Positions 26,663 to 36,519 of a stretch of 64,000 bases of DNA are shown in pieces (the stretch's first letter is position 1; the number at the start of each line of letters is the position of its first letter). Made by a program: the position numbers and the translations under genes. Origin of the DNA: Streptomyces sp. NBC_00425 (lineage in GTDB: Bacteria > Actinomycetota > Actinomycetes > Streptomycetales > Streptomycetaceae); assembly GCF_036030735.1 (NCBI RefSeq), contig NZ_CP107928.1, positions 3,472,001-3,536,000 of the forward strand, written 5' to 3'. Below the pieces are notes generated by a model. The model was not told the DNA's origin. It did no database searches and worked only from the letters and a program-made list of their open reading frames with translations.

Positions 26663-26975
26663 GGGTACTCCTCTCGCACCCCCGAGAACGACGAGGGTTG
26701 ACGGACAGGGAAAGGGAGTCCGCCATGCCGAAATACCGCACACGCTGAGTACACGCATCGCGACCTCCCGTTCACTACGGTAGGCAACGGACGGTGACCG
26801 CACCAGGAGAATGAGCACATAGGGAACCCCTGTTGGGCACACAATCGGCCACCGTCGAACAGAGGTTTTCCTGATCAAAAGGGGCGAGGCCCAAGGGTCG
26901 CCCGTTGCGTGAGGGGCCGGGATACGGGGCGGGCGGATCGCGGGCACCACGGGGCGTCGGATAGCGTTGCCGACC

Positions 26976-27656
26976 ATGCGTCTCGTCATCGCCCGGTGCT
27001 CCGTCGACTACGCCGGCCGGCTCACCGCCCACCTCCCCTCCGCCCCCCGTCTGATCCTGGTGAAGGCGGACGGCAGCGTCTCCATCCACGCGGACGACCG
27101 GGCCTACAAGCCCCTCAACTGGATGTCGCCGCCCTGCACGCTGAAGGAGGAGGCGGGGGACTCCGACGGCGTGCCGGGCGTCTGGACCGTCGTCAACAAG
27201 GGCGGTGAGAAGCTCATCATCACGATGGAGGAGGTCCTCCACGACTCGTCGCACGAACTGGGCGTCGATCCCGGCCTGATCAAGGACGGCGTGGAAGCAC
27301 ACCTGCAGGAACTGCTCGCGGACCGCATCGAGATCCTCGGCGAGGGCTACACCCTCATCCGCCGCGAGTACATGACGGCCATCGGCCCGGTCGACATCCT
27401 GTGCCGGGACGCCGAAGGGCAGACCGTCGCGGTGGAGATCAAGCGGCGCGGCGAGATCGACGGGGTCGAGCAACTCACCCGCTACCTCGAGCTGTTGAAC
27501 CGCGACCCGCATCTCGCCCCGGTCCGCGGCGTCTTCGCCGCCCAGGAGATCAAGCCGCAGGCCCGCGTCCTCGCCACGGACCGCGGCATCGGCTGCACGG
27601 TCCTCGACTACAACGCCATGCGCGGCATCGAGGACGACAAGCTGCGGCTGTTCTGA
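26976..27656 (+). CDS. nucS: Mismatch-specific endonuclease NucS (EndoMS)
   Basis: A 226-residue nuclease. NucS/EndoMS cuts both strands at G:T, G:G and T:T mismatches and replaces MutS/MutL repair in actinobacteria. The N-terminal dimerisation/DNA-binding domain is followed by a RecB-like nuclease core with GPVDILCRD and VAVEIKRRG (the catalytic Asp and ExK). The C-terminus ends DDKLRLF, resembling the sliding-clamp (beta-clamp/PCNA) binding tail of the family. TAGCGT lies 8 nt before the ATG, so the leader is nearly absent. It is divergent from the SCO5389-family gene. Confidence 0.95.
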   Translation: MRLVIARCSVDYAGRLTAHLPSAPRLILVKADGSVSIHADDRAYKPLNWMSPPCTLKEEAGDSDGVPGVWTVVNKGGEKLIITMEEVLHDSSHELGVDPGLIKDGVEAHLQELLADRIEILGEGYTLIRREYMTAIGPVDILCRDAEGQTVAVEIKRRGEIDGVEQLTRYLELLNRDPHLAPVRGVFAAQEIKPQARVLATDRGIGCTVLDYNAMRGIEDDKLRLF

Positions 27657-27714
27657 CGTCCACCACGACGTCCACCACGCCGTCCGCGCGGCGTCTTTGT
27701 ACGGCGTCCGCACG

Positions 27715-27756
27715 ACGACAGGGCCGGGTTCCCGAAGGGGAATCCGGCCCTGTCGT
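27715..27756. terminator. Bidirectional terminator between nucS and the ATPase gene
   Basis: ACGACAGGGCCGG pairs perfectly with CCGGCCCTGTCGT, and the loop itself contains a smaller TTCCC/GGGAA stem. It sits between convergent stops at 27656 and 27782. Upstream, ACGTCCACCACG-type segments are tandemly repeated. Confidence 0.8.
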
Positions 27757-27781
27757 GTGCCCGGGGCCGTGCCCCTTCGGC

Positions 27782-30349
27782 TCAGATCACCTCGTCCGGC
27801 GAGGTCGCCGCCGAGCCGGAGGGACCGGAGAGCCCGGAGGAGCTCATCGTGCCGCCGACGGGCGCGGAGGACATGGAGTTGCCGCCCGACGCCGACGTGT
27901 CGCCGCTGGGGGACGGGCCGGTCGTGTCCGAAGCGGACGGCGACGGCGACTGCGAGCCGCTCCCGCCGGTGGAGGACGCGGAGGCCGAGGGCGAAGGCGA
28001 CCCGGACCGGCTCGGGCTGGACGACGGCCGACCGCTCGGCCTCGGCGTACCGGAGGGCTTCCCGTCCCCCGGATCCCGCGAACCGCTCGCCGACGCCGAC
28101 GGTTGTGCCGTCCCCGTGGGCGTCGGGTCGTCCGAGGTGCCCATGGTCCCGTCCGGGCCCGGGTCGGTCGGCTTGCTGGTCGCCTCGCCCGTGTCGGTGG
28201 AGCCGTCGCCGCCCGGGGTGTCCGCGCCGACCTCGCCGTCGTCGACGCCGACGGAGGCGGACGGGTTGACGCCGACCCGGTCGGAGGGGTTGTCGGCGTC
28301 CTTGTGGGAGGTCGCCCCGAGCGTGACCACCGTGCCGAGGACGGCGACGAGCAGCGCGCCGGCGCCGACCCCGACCAGGTTGCGCCTGGCCAGGCTCCGC
28401 AGGCCGCCGCGGCTGTGACGGATCGGCTTGGCGGGCGGTTCGCGGCGGGCGACGAGGGTCTCGGCCTCCGGCGGGAAGGTCGGGAGCGCCGCCTGGATGC
28501 CGCGCGGCGGCGACGGCTGCTCCTCGTGGCGGACGGTGCCGGGCGCCTCGTCGCCGAACGTCGCGGCGGGCAGGCCGGGCACGTCGCCGGAGCGGTCGGC
28601 GACCAGCGCCAGCGCACGGCGGCCGGCGACGGTGCCGCGCTTGTCGGCGATCGTGCCGCGCAGGGCGAGCGACGCCTCCAGCTCGGAACGGGCCCGGTCC
28701 AGGTCCCCGGTGCACAGCGCGAGGACGCCGAGCTCGTGGTGGAAGTAGGCGCGGTCCGCGGACTGCGCCGCGAGCCGGGCGGCCTCCGCGCCTTCGTGCA
28801 GAGCACTCGACCAGACGCTCCACTGCAGCCCTGCGGCGAACGCGGGCGCCGCCGTGCGGGCGAGCCGGACGGCGGTGGCCTCCTCGCCCTCCTCGGGCCG
28901 GGTCGTGTCCGGGACGACGGCTGCGAGGGCGGCGAGGACGGCGTCGGCCTCCGCGCAGACCCGGTCCGGGGTGACCGAGGGGTGCCCGGTCCACCAGGCG
29001 TAGTGCTGGGCGGCGGCGTGGGCGCGGGTCTCGACGTCGTCGGCGTATCCGGCGGCCTCGAGCTGGGCCTGGACTCCGGCTGCGAGGCGGTAGCGGTTGC
29101 CGACCGGGGAGACGAGCCCGCAGCCCATCAGCTCGCCGAGGGCCGCGTCGGCGTGGGTGTCGCCCACCAGGGCGGGCAGATGGGCCTGGTGCGGGACCTC
29201 GCCGCCGAGGGCGACGGCGAACCGCAGGGCCGCGCGGGCGGAGGCGCTGAGGCGGGCGGCGAGCAGCGGGGCTGGGGCGGCGGCCTCGCCGAGGGAGGGC
29301 AGGGATATCTCCTCGGCCTCCCCGGCGCCGGCGACGGCGTCGACGGGGCCGGGGAGCGGCCGGGCGTCCTCGAAGACGCCGAACGCGTCGACCGCGTCGG
29401 CGCTGGCCCGCAGCCGGTCGCGTTGCGCGAGCAGGGCGCCGGCCTGCACGAACCGCAGCGGCAGGCCCTCGGACTCGAACCAGAGGTCGCCGGCCCAGTT
29501 GCCCTCCTCCTCGGTGAGGACGCGGCCGACGGCGCGCTCGATGACCTCGACGCCGCCCGCGCGGTCGAGACCGGTGAGGACGACCTCCTCGACGGCGGAG
29601 TCCGCGGTGGGCAGCGGGGTGTCCGGCGTCGCGCCGAGCAGGAAGGCGCACTCGGGCGTCGCGTCCAGCAGGTCGTCGAGGGCGGCGCCGCCGAGCTCGA
29701 GGTCGTCGACCACCACGACGGCGCCGACCTCGCGGACCAGGTCGCGCAGCTCGTCCTCGTCGGGGCGGTGCTGCGGGGCGTCGAAGACGGCGTGGAAGAG
29801 ATCGTGCAGCAGGTCGGCAGCGGTGCGCAGCCGGCCGCTGAGGCGGACGACGCCGTCGGGGGCGAGGTCCTCGCAGTCCTCGGCGACCAGGTCGAGGAGG
29901 CTGGTGCGGCCGGAGCCGGGGGCGCCGGTGAGACGGACGGAGCGACCGCGGGCGAGGAGCCGGACCAGCTGTTCGCGTTCGTCCTGGCGGCCCAGGAGCG
30001 GCCGTACGGGCGGGGCGTTGCCGGCGGGCGCGGCCGGGCGGGCGGCGCGCTCGGCCTCGGCGCGCCGCTCGGGCGTGCGCCTGGCGGGCCGCTCGGCCCG
30101 CTCTCCCCCGGGCGGGCACAGCTCGATCTCGCTGCCGTCGACGGGGTTGACGGTGAGCAGATGGTCGCCGGCGACCAGCCGCACCGTGCGGGCCAGGGCC
30201 GGGGCGGGCTGACCGAAGTCGGGCGTGAGGGGGTCCCGGGACGGGCGCGGGCGCGAGGTCTGGCCGGGCCCGGAGTCGAAGGCGCTCGACCGGGAGGCGT
30301 CTCCCTCGTCGTGGCCGTGCTCCTCGGGTCCCGGGGTGTTCGGGTCCAT
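27782..30349 (-). CDS. Membrane-anchored STAND-like ATPase with extracytoplasmic Ser/Pro-rich tail
   Basis: 855 residues. The acidic N-terminus is followed by an AAA/STAND-like nucleotide-binding region. Its Walker A is GAPGSGRTS at about 142-150, with Arg148 where Lys is normal, and Walker B is VVVVDDL. A helical, TPR-like region lies at about 400-600, then a single transmembrane helix at about 656-678. The last 175 residues are almost purely Ser, Pro, Gly, Thr and Asp, and would lie outside the membrane. The role is unknown; the layout suggests an intracellular sensor or scaffold tied to the envelope. GGGGGG precedes the ATG. It is a single gene, with a shared terminator against nucS. Confidence 0.75.
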   Translation of the reverse strand: MDPNTPGPEEHGHDEGDASRSSAFDSGPGQTSRPRPSRDPLTPDFGQPAPALARTVRLVAGDHLLTVNPVDGSEIELCPPGGERAERPARRTPERRAEAERAARPAAPAGNAPPVRPLLGRQDEREQLVRLLARGRSVRLTGAPGSGRTSLLDLVAEDCEDLAPDGVVRLSGRLRTAADLLHDLFHAVFDAPQHRPDEDELRDLVREVGAVVVVDDLELGGAALDDLLDATPECAFLLGATPDTPLPTADSAVEEVVLTGLDRAGGVEVIERAVGRVLTEEEGNWAGDLWFESEGLPLRFVQAGALLAQRDRLRASADAVDAFGVFEDARPLPGPVDAVAGAGEAEEISLPSLGEAAAPAPLLAARLSASARAALRFAVALGGEVPHQAHLPALVGDTHADAALGELMGCGLVSPVGNRYRLAAGVQAQLEAAGYADDVETRAHAAAQHYAWWTGHPSVTPDRVCAEADAVLAALAAVVPDTTRPEEGEEATAVRLARTAAPAFAAGLQWSVWSSALHEGAEAARLAAQSADRAYFHHELGVLALCTGDLDRARSELEASLALRGTIADKRGTVAGRRALALVADRSGDVPGLPAATFGDEAPGTVRHEEQPSPPRGIQAALPTFPPEAETLVARREPPAKPIRHSRGGLRSLARRNLVGVGAGALLVAVLGTVVTLGATSHKDADNPSDRVGVNPSASVGVDDGEVGADTPGGDGSTDTGEATSKPTDPGPDGTMGTSDDPTPTGTAQPSASASGSRDPGDGKPSGTPRPSGRPSSSPSRSGSPSPSASASSTGGSGSQSPSPSASDTTGPSPSGDTSASGGNSMSSAPVGGTMSSSGLSGPSGSAATSPDEVI

Positions 30350-30608
30350 GGGTCAAGCCCCCCAAAAGCGTCGTGTGGCGGTAGCCCCTCCCGGCCTTGC
30401 CGCACACTGGGCTGTCGCTTATGGTCCGGTGCCCGCTCGAGGGCTGCGGGCGGCGGGCAGTCGAACCGTAAACCTTCGCACAGTATCTACGACAGCCCGG
30501 GGTGCCGGGCCGCCCGAAGCGTCACGGTCTCGTGAGGATTGCACCCGGCCGCAAGCACCCGTCGCGCCCGTCCCACGCTTCCCGCCGCAGGCCACACCCC
30601 CTTGCGCG

Positions 30609-30932
30609 TCACACGCGGGGCAGGGACTCCACTCCGATGCCGCCCTCGATCGCGAGGATCCGGTGCAGCCGGGTGGCCACCAGCAGGCGTTGCATCTGCG
30701 GCGGCACGCCGCGCAGCACCAGCCGCCGGCCGCAGCGGCCGGCCCGTCGGTGCACGCCCATGATGACGCCGAGTCCGGTGGCGTCCCACGAGTCGAGTCC
30801 GGACAGGTCGAGCACCAGGTCGCCGACTCCGTCGTCGACTGCCGTGTGCAGGGCCGTACGGGCGTCCGCCGCGCTGCGGACGTCGAGGCGGCCCCCGACG
30901 ACCAGCTCGACGTGGTCGCCCTTGATGTGCAT
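30609..30932 (-). CDS. STAS-domain anti-sigma factor antagonist-like protein
   Basis: A 107-residue SpoIIAA/RsbV/BldG-type STAS domain. The signature LDLSGLDSWDATGLGVIMG occupies the loop that carries the regulatory phosphoserine in the family (DSSGLG or DSTGLG). Here it reads D50-A51-T52-G53, so the usual serine position is Ala51; only Thr52 remains. The protein may be constitutively unphosphorylated, or Thr52 may substitute. No anti-sigma kinase gene is adjacent. GGGGAG precedes the ATG. Confidence 0.88.
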   Translation of the reverse strand: MHIKGDHVELVVGGRLDVRSAADARTALHTAVDDGVGDLVLDLSGLDSWDATGLGVIMGVHRRAGRCGRRLVLRGVPPQMQRLLVATRLHRILAIEGGIGVESLPRV

Positions 30933-31401
30933 AGCGCTCCCCTAAGCGTGCGTCTCGTGCTCCGCGGTGTGGTGTCCGGTGTTGCATGCTCTGACTGCGA
31001 GAAGCGGTCAGAGGTTGCCGTCTGTGAGCGAACCGATACCCAATTCACCCGCAAGGGTGAGGCTTCTGGGACCTGTGCGGTTCTGGTGCCTGTAGAGCCC
31101 TGCCCGCTCACGCGCCCGATGTCACCGGCGTCAACCATCCGGCGCAGCCGCCCCGGTCGCCCGTCCATCTGCCTCTCGGCCGGAGATTAGCGCTCGTGAG
31201 GCACTGCGTGACCGGTTAGTAACGCGTCTCACGTCTCACGGCGTGAGACGCCGGTCACGTCGTCAAATCCTGTCCGATTCACGCCGATTGGCCCCGTCCT
31301 GAGCAGGCGTCGGTCCCCTGCCGGGGGCCGCCGGCCCGGCCGTCCGCGGACCGTGACGAAGGGAACGGAGCGGATGCCCGGGGACGGTCTAGATTGGCGG
31401 C
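30933..31401. other. 469-bp intergenic region between divergent STAS and adenosyltransferase genes
   Basis: I see no gene in this stretch. It holds the promoters of both flanking genes and a nested inverted-repeat structure at 31207-31259. TAGATT (31390-31395) ends 6 nt before the ATG of the adenosyltransferase gene and probably drives a leaderless message. The open frames crossing it have no recognisable product. Confidence 0.6.
31207..31259. repeat. Nested inverted repeats
   Basis: The outer arms CGTGACCGG (31207-31215) and CCGGTCACG (31251-31259) are perfect. Inside, CGTCTCACG (31232-31240), one base, and CGTGAGACG (31242-31250) form a 19-bp perfect palindrome. An extra direct copy of the left inner arm (CGTCTCACG at 31224-31232) precedes it, so two alternative inner pairings exist. 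It could be an operator array, a terminator or a cruciform; no T tract follows. Confidence 0.75.
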
Positions 31402-31974
31402 ATGGTCAATCTGACGCGCATCTACACGAGGACCGGCGACCAGGGCACCACCAATCTGGGCGACATGAGCCGGGTCGCCAAGACGGACCTGCGGATCGCC
31501 GCCTACGCCGACGCCAACGAGGCGAACGCGGTGATCGGCACGGCCCTAGCACTGGGCGGACTCGACGAGGAGACGGCCGAGGTGCTCATCCGCGTCCAGA
31601 ACGACCTGTTCGACGTGGGCGCCGACCTGTCGACGCCGGTCACGGAGAACCCGGAGTTCCCGCCCCTGAGGGTCGAGCAGTTCTACATCGACCGGCTGGA
31701 GGCGGACTGCGACCGCTTCAACGGGCAGTTGGAGAAGCTGCGGTCGTTCATCCTGCCCGGCGGCACCCCGGGCGCGGCGCTGCTGCATCAGGCGTGCACG
31801 GTGGTCCGCCGCGCCGAACGCTCCACATGGGCCGCCCTGGAGGCGCACGGCGAGCGGATGAACCCGCTCACCGCGACCTACCTCAACCGCCTGTCGGACC
31901 TGTTGTTCATCCTCGCCCGCACCGCCAACAAGGCGGTCGGGGACGTGCTGTGGGTGCCGGGCGGGGAGCGCTAG
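31402..31974 (+). CDS. ATP:cob(I)alamin adenosyltransferase, PduO type
   Basis: A 190-residue trimeric helical-bundle enzyme that makes adenosylcobalamin, the cofactor needed by isobutyryl-CoA and methylmalonyl-CoA mutases. The N-terminal ATP-binding motif is TRTGDQGTTNLGD. DLFDVGADL, FILPGG, RRAER and LNRLSDLLF are the other family motifs. The start is ATG with TAGATT 6 nt upstream (leaderless). Its stop overlaps the stop of the convergent membrane-protein gene within a CTAG. Confidence 0.94.
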   Translation: MVNLTRIYTRTGDQGTTNLGDMSRVAKTDLRIAAYADANEANAVIGTALALGGLDEETAEVLIRVQNDLFDVGADLSTPVTENPEFPPLRVEQFYIDRLEADCDRFNGQLEKLRSFILPGGTPGAALLHQACTVVRRAERSTWAALEAHGERMNPLTATYLNRLSDLLFILARTANKAVGDVLWVPGGER

Positions 31975-32540
31975 CCCATCTTGGCCGGTTCCCGCTCCGG
32001 GCCGCCCTTCGGTTCCCGCTTGGGGAAGAAGGTGTAGCTCGCGGCGATGACGACGTTGACGCCGACGACGAGCAGCATCCGCTGCTGCCACGCCCGCAGC
32101 GAGCCGGTGTCGCCGTCGCCGCCGACGTACCAGACGGCCGCCTGGAGCAGGGCGACTGCGACCAGTGCCGCGAGGGTCCACCGGCCCGCGACCTTCCACT
32201 CGTGGACGGCGCGGGCCGTGCCGTACCTCGGGGGCCGCACCGGCGGCGGGCCGCCCGCGAAGCGGTGGGCGACCCGGGCGTCCGCCCACTTGATCGTGGA
32301 GTGGCCGAGGCCCACGGTGAAGCCGATGTAGACGGCGGCGAGGCCGTGCCGCCAGTCCGGCTCGGCGCCGTTCCTGAGGTCGGCCGCGGTCACGGCGAAC
32401 AGCACGATCTCCAGCAGCGGCTCGCACAGCAGCAGCGCGAGGCCCAGCCGCGGCATCCGGAACACATACCGGAAGGCCAGCCCGCCGGCCAGCAGCACCC
32501 AGAAGGCCACCTCGCAGACGATGATCAGTGTGACGACCAC
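31971..32540 (-). CDS. Integral membrane protein of unknown function
   Basis: 189 residues with about five hydrophobic helices and a basic C-terminal tail (FFPKREPKGG). No catalytic motif or family assignment could be made. The GTG at 32540 has GAGGAG at 6 nt. It converges on the adenosyltransferase gene: the two stop codons share the tetranucleotide CTAG at 31971-31974, leaving no room for an intergenic terminator. It is divergent from the sensor kinase gene. Confidence 0.78.
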   Translation of the reverse strand: MVVTLIIVCEVAFWVLLAGGLAFRYVFRMPRLGLALLLCEPLLEIVLFAVTAADLRNGAEPDWRHGLAAVYIGFTVGLGHSTIKWADARVAHRFAGGPPPVRPPRYGTARAVHEWKVAGRWTLAALVAVALLQAAVWYVGGDGDTGSLRAWQQRMLLVVGVNVVIAASYTFFPKREPKGGPEREPAKMG

Positions 32541-32693
32541 GGTTCGCTCCTCTCCCTCACCGTCCCAGACTCCCGCCCCGGGCCGCCGGACGCGTCGTCG
32601 CCGGTGACGAGGTCGCGGTACATCGAAAGATGCAGTTCCGGACCATTCCCGGGGAGCAGGCGCACGCCCTGCGAGGCGTGTTGGATGGAGGGC

Positions 32694-33881
32694 ATGGCCG
32701 TACGACGACTGCCCCGCCCGCACCGTTTCGACGTCTGCGTCGCGGTCGGCGGGCTGCTGGGCGGGCTGTTCCTGGTGGTGATCGGTCTGGGCACCCGGCC
32801 GTCCGACGACCCGATCACCCTGTTCGACGGCCCCTGGCCGGTGCTGGCGCCGCTCACCGTGATGGCCGGCTGCGAGGTGGCGCGCCGGGCGGCTCCCCGC
32901 GCGGCGCTGCTCACCGGCACGGCCGCGATCACCGCGGACCTCGTGACCCAGGGCAGCCTGTCCACGATCCTGATGTTCACCGACCTCGTGTACGCGGCCG
33001 TCCTGTACGGCCCGCTCGCCTCCGCCCGTCGCATCCAGTGGGTCACCGGACTGCTCACGGTGGCGGGGACGCTGGTGCCGTTCGCGCTCTGGCGGGTGCC
33101 CGAGGCCCTGCTGATCGGCGTGGTCGTCGGCGTCGTCGCGTACGCGCCCGCCGCCACCGGCTGGATCGTGCGCAACCACCGGGACGCCGCCGAGGCGGCA
33201 CGGCTGCGGGCCGAACAGACCGCGCTGCTCGCCGAGATGGACCGGACCCAGGCCGTCACCGCAGAACGGGCGCGGATGGCAAGGGAGTTGCATGACATGG
33301 TCGCCAACCACCTGTCCGCGATCGCCATCCACTCGACGGCGGCGCTGTCGATCGACGATCCGGACACGTCCCGGCAGGCGCTGACCGTCATCCGCGAGAA
33401 CAGCGTCGAGGGGCTGACGGAGATGCGGCGGCTGATCGGCATCCTGCGCGACGGCAGCGGGGACCACGAACCTGCCGCGGCCGCCACTCTCGACGGTCTG
33501 GCGGCCCTCGTCGACGGCGCCCGCGCCAACGGCCTCGACGCGACCCTGGACATCACCCCGGACGCCGGCCTCGGCCGGGTGCCCGCCCCCGTCGAACTCG
33601 CCGCGTACAGGATCGTGCAGGAGTCGCTGACCAACGCCCTGAAGCACGCCTGCCCCGGCCGGGTCACCGTCACCCTGCTCCGGCGCGACGACACGCTCGA
33701 CGTGCGGGTGAGCAGCCCTTACGGCCACCGGGACGGGCCACGCGCCCCGGGTTCCGGCGCGGGACTCGTCGGCATGCGGGAGCGGGCGGCCCTGCTGGGC
33801 GGCACGTTCCACGCCGGGCCGCAGGGGCCTCGCTGGACGGTCCACACCGCCTTCCCGCTCGTCGAAGGAGAGCCCGCATGA
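32694..33881 (+). CDS. chiS: Sensor histidine kinase, probable ChiS
   Basis: A NarL-type kinase of about 395 residues. Five or six N-terminal membrane helices (about 1-165) are followed by a short coiled linker. The HisKA_3 dimerisation region is ERARMARELHDMVANHLSAI, with the phosphoacceptor His in ELHDMV. The ATPase domain has an N box (ESLTNALKHA) and G box (GAGLVGMRERAALLGG). It overlaps its response regulator by ATGA and lies just upstream of the chitinase gene, the arrangement described for chiS-chiR-chiC in S. coelicolor. The ATG at 32694 lies close behind GGAGGG; an ATG three codons upstream is an alternative. Confidence 0.88.
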   Translation: MAVRRLPRPHRFDVCVAVGGLLGGLFLVVIGLGTRPSDDPITLFDGPWPVLAPLTVMAGCEVARRAAPRAALLTGTAAITADLVTQGSLSTILMFTDLVYAAVLYGPLASARRIQWVTGLLTVAGTLVPFALWRVPEALLIGVVVGVVAYAPAATGWIVRNHRDAAEAARLRAEQTALLAEMDRTQAVTAERARMARELHDMVANHLSAIAIHSTAALSIDDPDTSRQALTVIRENSVEGLTEMRRLIGILRDGSGDHEPAAAATLDGLAALVDGARANGLDATLDITPDAGLGRVPAPVELAAYRIVQESLTNALKHACPGRVTVTLLRRDDTLDVRVSSPYGHRDGPRAPGSGAGLVGMRERAALLGGTFHAGPQGPRWTVHTAFPLVEGEPA

Positions 33882-34531
33882 GCTCCGTCATCCGCGTGCT
33901 CGTGGCCGAGGACCAGTCCGCCGTGCGCGCCGGTCTGGTCCTCATCCTGCGCAGCGCGTCCGACATCGAGGTGGTCGGGGAGGCCGCGGACGGGGAGCAG
34001 GCGGTGGCGCTGGCCCGGGAGCTGCGGCCGGACCTGGTGCTGATGGACGTTCAGATGCCGCGCCTCGACGGGGTGGCGGCGACCCGGAAGGTCGTCGAGG
34101 AGGGGCTGGCGGACGTCCTCGTACTGACCACCTTCGACCTCGACGCGTACGTCTTCGGGGCGTTGCGTGCCGGTGCGGCCGGGTTCCTGCTCAAGGACAC
34201 GGAGGCGCGGGACCTGCTGGCGGCGGTCCGGACCGTGGCGGCCGGCGAGGGACTGATCGCCCCGGCCGTGACCCGTCGTCTGATCGCCGAGTTCGCCGCC
34301 GTGCCCGCGCGGGCGCCCGGGGCCGATCCGGCCGTCCTCGACGCGCTCACCCGGCGTGAACGCGAGGTGCTGGCCTGTCTGGGACAGGGGCTGTCCAACG
34401 CGGGCATCGCCGAACGCCTCGACATGGCGGAGGCGACCGTGAAGACGCACGTCAGTCGGCTGCTGGGCAAGCTGGGACTGCGCAGCCGGGTGCAAGCGGC
34501 GGTGCTGGCGCAGGAGTTGGGCGTCGGGTGA
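33878..34531 (+). CDS. chiR: NarL/LuxR-type response regulator, probable ChiR
   Basis: A 217-residue response regulator. The receiver domain covers about residues 5-120, with the phosphoacceptor Asp in LVLMDVQMP. The LuxR-type helix-turn-helix is at about 150-210 (LTRREREVLACLGQGLSNAG, then AEATVKTHVSRLLGKLGLRS). It is activated by the kinase upstream (ATGA overlap) and likely controls the chitinase gene 126 bp downstream. The gene symbol rests on conserved neighbourhood. Confidence 0.9.
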   Translation: MSSVIRVLVAEDQSAVRAGLVLILRSASDIEVVGEAADGEQAVALARELRPDLVLMDVQMPRLDGVAATRKVVEEGLADVLVLTTFDLDAYVFGALRAGAAGFLLKDTEARDLLAAVRTVAAGEGLIAPAVTRRLIAEFAAVPARAPGADPAVLDALTRREREVLACLGQGLSNAGIAERLDMAEATVKTHVSRLLGKLGLRSRVQAAVLAQELGVG

Positions 34532-34555
34532 ATCCGGGGGCGGAGCGTGCCGCAC

Positions 34556-34597
34556 TGGTCCAGACCTATTGACCCGTGGTCCAGACCTTTCTATTCT
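34556..34597 (+). promoter_or_regulatory. Chitinase promoter with paired TGGTCCAGACCT repeats
   Basis: TGGTCCAGACCT occurs twice (34556-34567 and 34577-34588), 21 bp apart. These are the direct repeats known from Streptomyces chitinase promoters, linked to chitin induction and glucose repression. TTGACC (34569-34574) and TATTCT (34592-34597) are separated by 17 bp and form a good vegetative-type promoter, with the second repeat lying in the spacer. The first repeat with its flanks (34554-34569) also matches 13 of 16 positions of the DasR dre consensus as I remember it. Confidence 0.88.
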
Positions 34598-34657
34598 CGC
34601 GGCACCGTGGGCGTGAAGGCTCAGTCACGCCCCCCGACTCCCCCGAGGAGGCGCAGG

Positions 34658-36478
<1,821 letters not shown>

Positions 36479-36519
36479 CCGCAGCGGCAGAGTCCGGATG
36501 ATCCGGCGAGTGGATGCGG

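Noticed and set aside
26775..30407. A minus-strand frame of 1210 codons spanning nucS and the ATPase gene
   Set aside because: Arginine/proline-rich, overlaps nucS antisense and the ATPase gene in another frame; a GC-rich frame artefact.
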